A stretch of DNA of 34,847 nt, from NCBI GenBank assembly GCA_031290375.1, contig JAITNR010000020.1:1-34847 (forward strand). Direction: 5' to 3'. The stretch is from Prevotellaceae bacterium. GTDB lineage: Bacteria; Bacteroidota; Bacteroidia; Bacteroidales; Paludibacteraceae. A program made the position numbers and the translations under genes. This document shows positions 34,600-34,847 of this stretch, in pieces. A model generated the notes under the pieces. It did no database searches. It saw nothing but the letters and a program-made list of their open reading frames with translations, and was not told the DNA's origin. Each line of letters opens with the position of its first letter. Within the stretch, counting starts at the first letter, position 1.

Positions 34600-34658
34600 G
34601 TGTTAGCCATTAAAAAAGGGTAGTACCGCAAGTACTACCCTTTTTTAATGGCTAACAC
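34600..34658. terminator. Perfect 27-bp-stem hairpin, likely bidirectional terminator
   Basis: GTGTTAGCCATTAAAAAAGG...GTAC (34600-34626), loop CGCAA, and its exact complement (34632-34658). The A6/T6 runs sit inside the stem, not after it. It ends the btu locus and stands between it and the IS1595-type gene. The length and perfection are unusual for a simple terminator and raise the option of a mobile-element end. Confidence 0.6.
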
Positions 34659-34739
34659 TGACAGGTCTTTGTCATGTTCAGTTAATTGTCTTTTATTAAT
34701 CAAATTGGTATAAGCGTTTAGGTTGCCCAAAAAAAATGC

Positions 34740-34747
34740 TACCTTTG
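34740..34747 (+). promoter_or_regulatory. -7 element before the IS1595-type transposase
   Basis: TACCTTTG only 4 bases before the GTG start, so the transcript would be nearly leaderless if GTG is the true start. The -33 half is not at normal spacing. Confidence 0.4.
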
Positions 34748-34751
34748 TAGC

Positions 34752-34847
34752 GTGAAAACAAGAGAAAAATTTACAGGAGTGAATTCAATAGAATTTTATA
34801 AACGCTTTCAAAGCGATGAGGATTGCTACAAATATATTGCCAACATA
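34752..34847 (+). CDS. IS1595-family transposase, N-terminal part (cut by window edge)
   Basis: The frame GTG AAA ACA AGA GAA encodes MKTREKFTGVNSIEFYKRFQ and SDEDCYKYIANI and runs off the window. This is the start typical of IS1595-type transposases in Bacteroidetes (FYKRFQSDEDCYKYIA, ahead of the zinc-ribbon). The catalytic DDE part is outside the window, so integrity is unknown. The left terminal repeat was not identified. Confidence 0.8.
   Translation, partial: MKTREKFTGVNSIEFYKRFQSDEDCYKYIANI

Overview
The window comes from a Bacteroidetes genome, most likely Bacteroidales, AT-rich and with no obvious Shine-Dalgarno use. The evidence is the repeated TTTG-19/20 bp-TAnnTTTG promoter pattern, Bacteroidetes-specific protein families (FISUMP surface proteins, BtuG-type propellers, type IX secretion C-terminal domains) and typical housekeeping genes. 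The type IX tails suggest a T9SS-bearing lineage rather than Bacteroides proper. No species can be named from the sequence.

Left and centre (about 1-21300) is mainly housekeeping. On the minus strand lie cdd, a START-like protein, a YugP-type metalloprotease and folA; then an N-domain-less ClpB, ispD, a polyprenyl synthase, a Wzz-like chain-length protein, clpX and a conserved hypothetical. On the plus strand lie trxA, psd, a nucleoside permease and obgE. Then, on the minus strand, come a periplasmic thioredoxin with its CcdA/ArsG-like membrane partner, tRNA-Ser(GGA), a broken ABC-transporter fragment, a UDP-sugar dehydrogenase, a glucosaminidase-LysM protein, an orphan DUF4387 gene, ssb, pth and rplY. 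Small mobile debris and dispersed repeats sit in the gaps: an IS1634-type transposase remnant, 66-bp and 58-bp repeats, and GTCATTGCG palindromes.

The right side (about 21500-34850) is accessory and surface-directed. A FISUMP surface protein is split by a frameshift in an A6 tract. A beta-helix lipoprotein is divergent from a cobalamin-riboswitch-controlled locus: btuB1, btuG1, two type IX-secreted proteins (one DUF4465-like), then a second btuB2 and btuG2. The btu genes would act as a surface B12 capture machine, in which BtuG lipoproteins bind B12 and hand it to BtuB TonB-dependent receptors. The duplicated btuB-btuG pair, the single riboswitch and the T9SS tails on the accessory proteins make this the most interesting region. 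It ends in two back-to-back perfect hairpins (11 bp and 27 bp stems) followed by the start of an IS1595-family transposase cut by the window edge.
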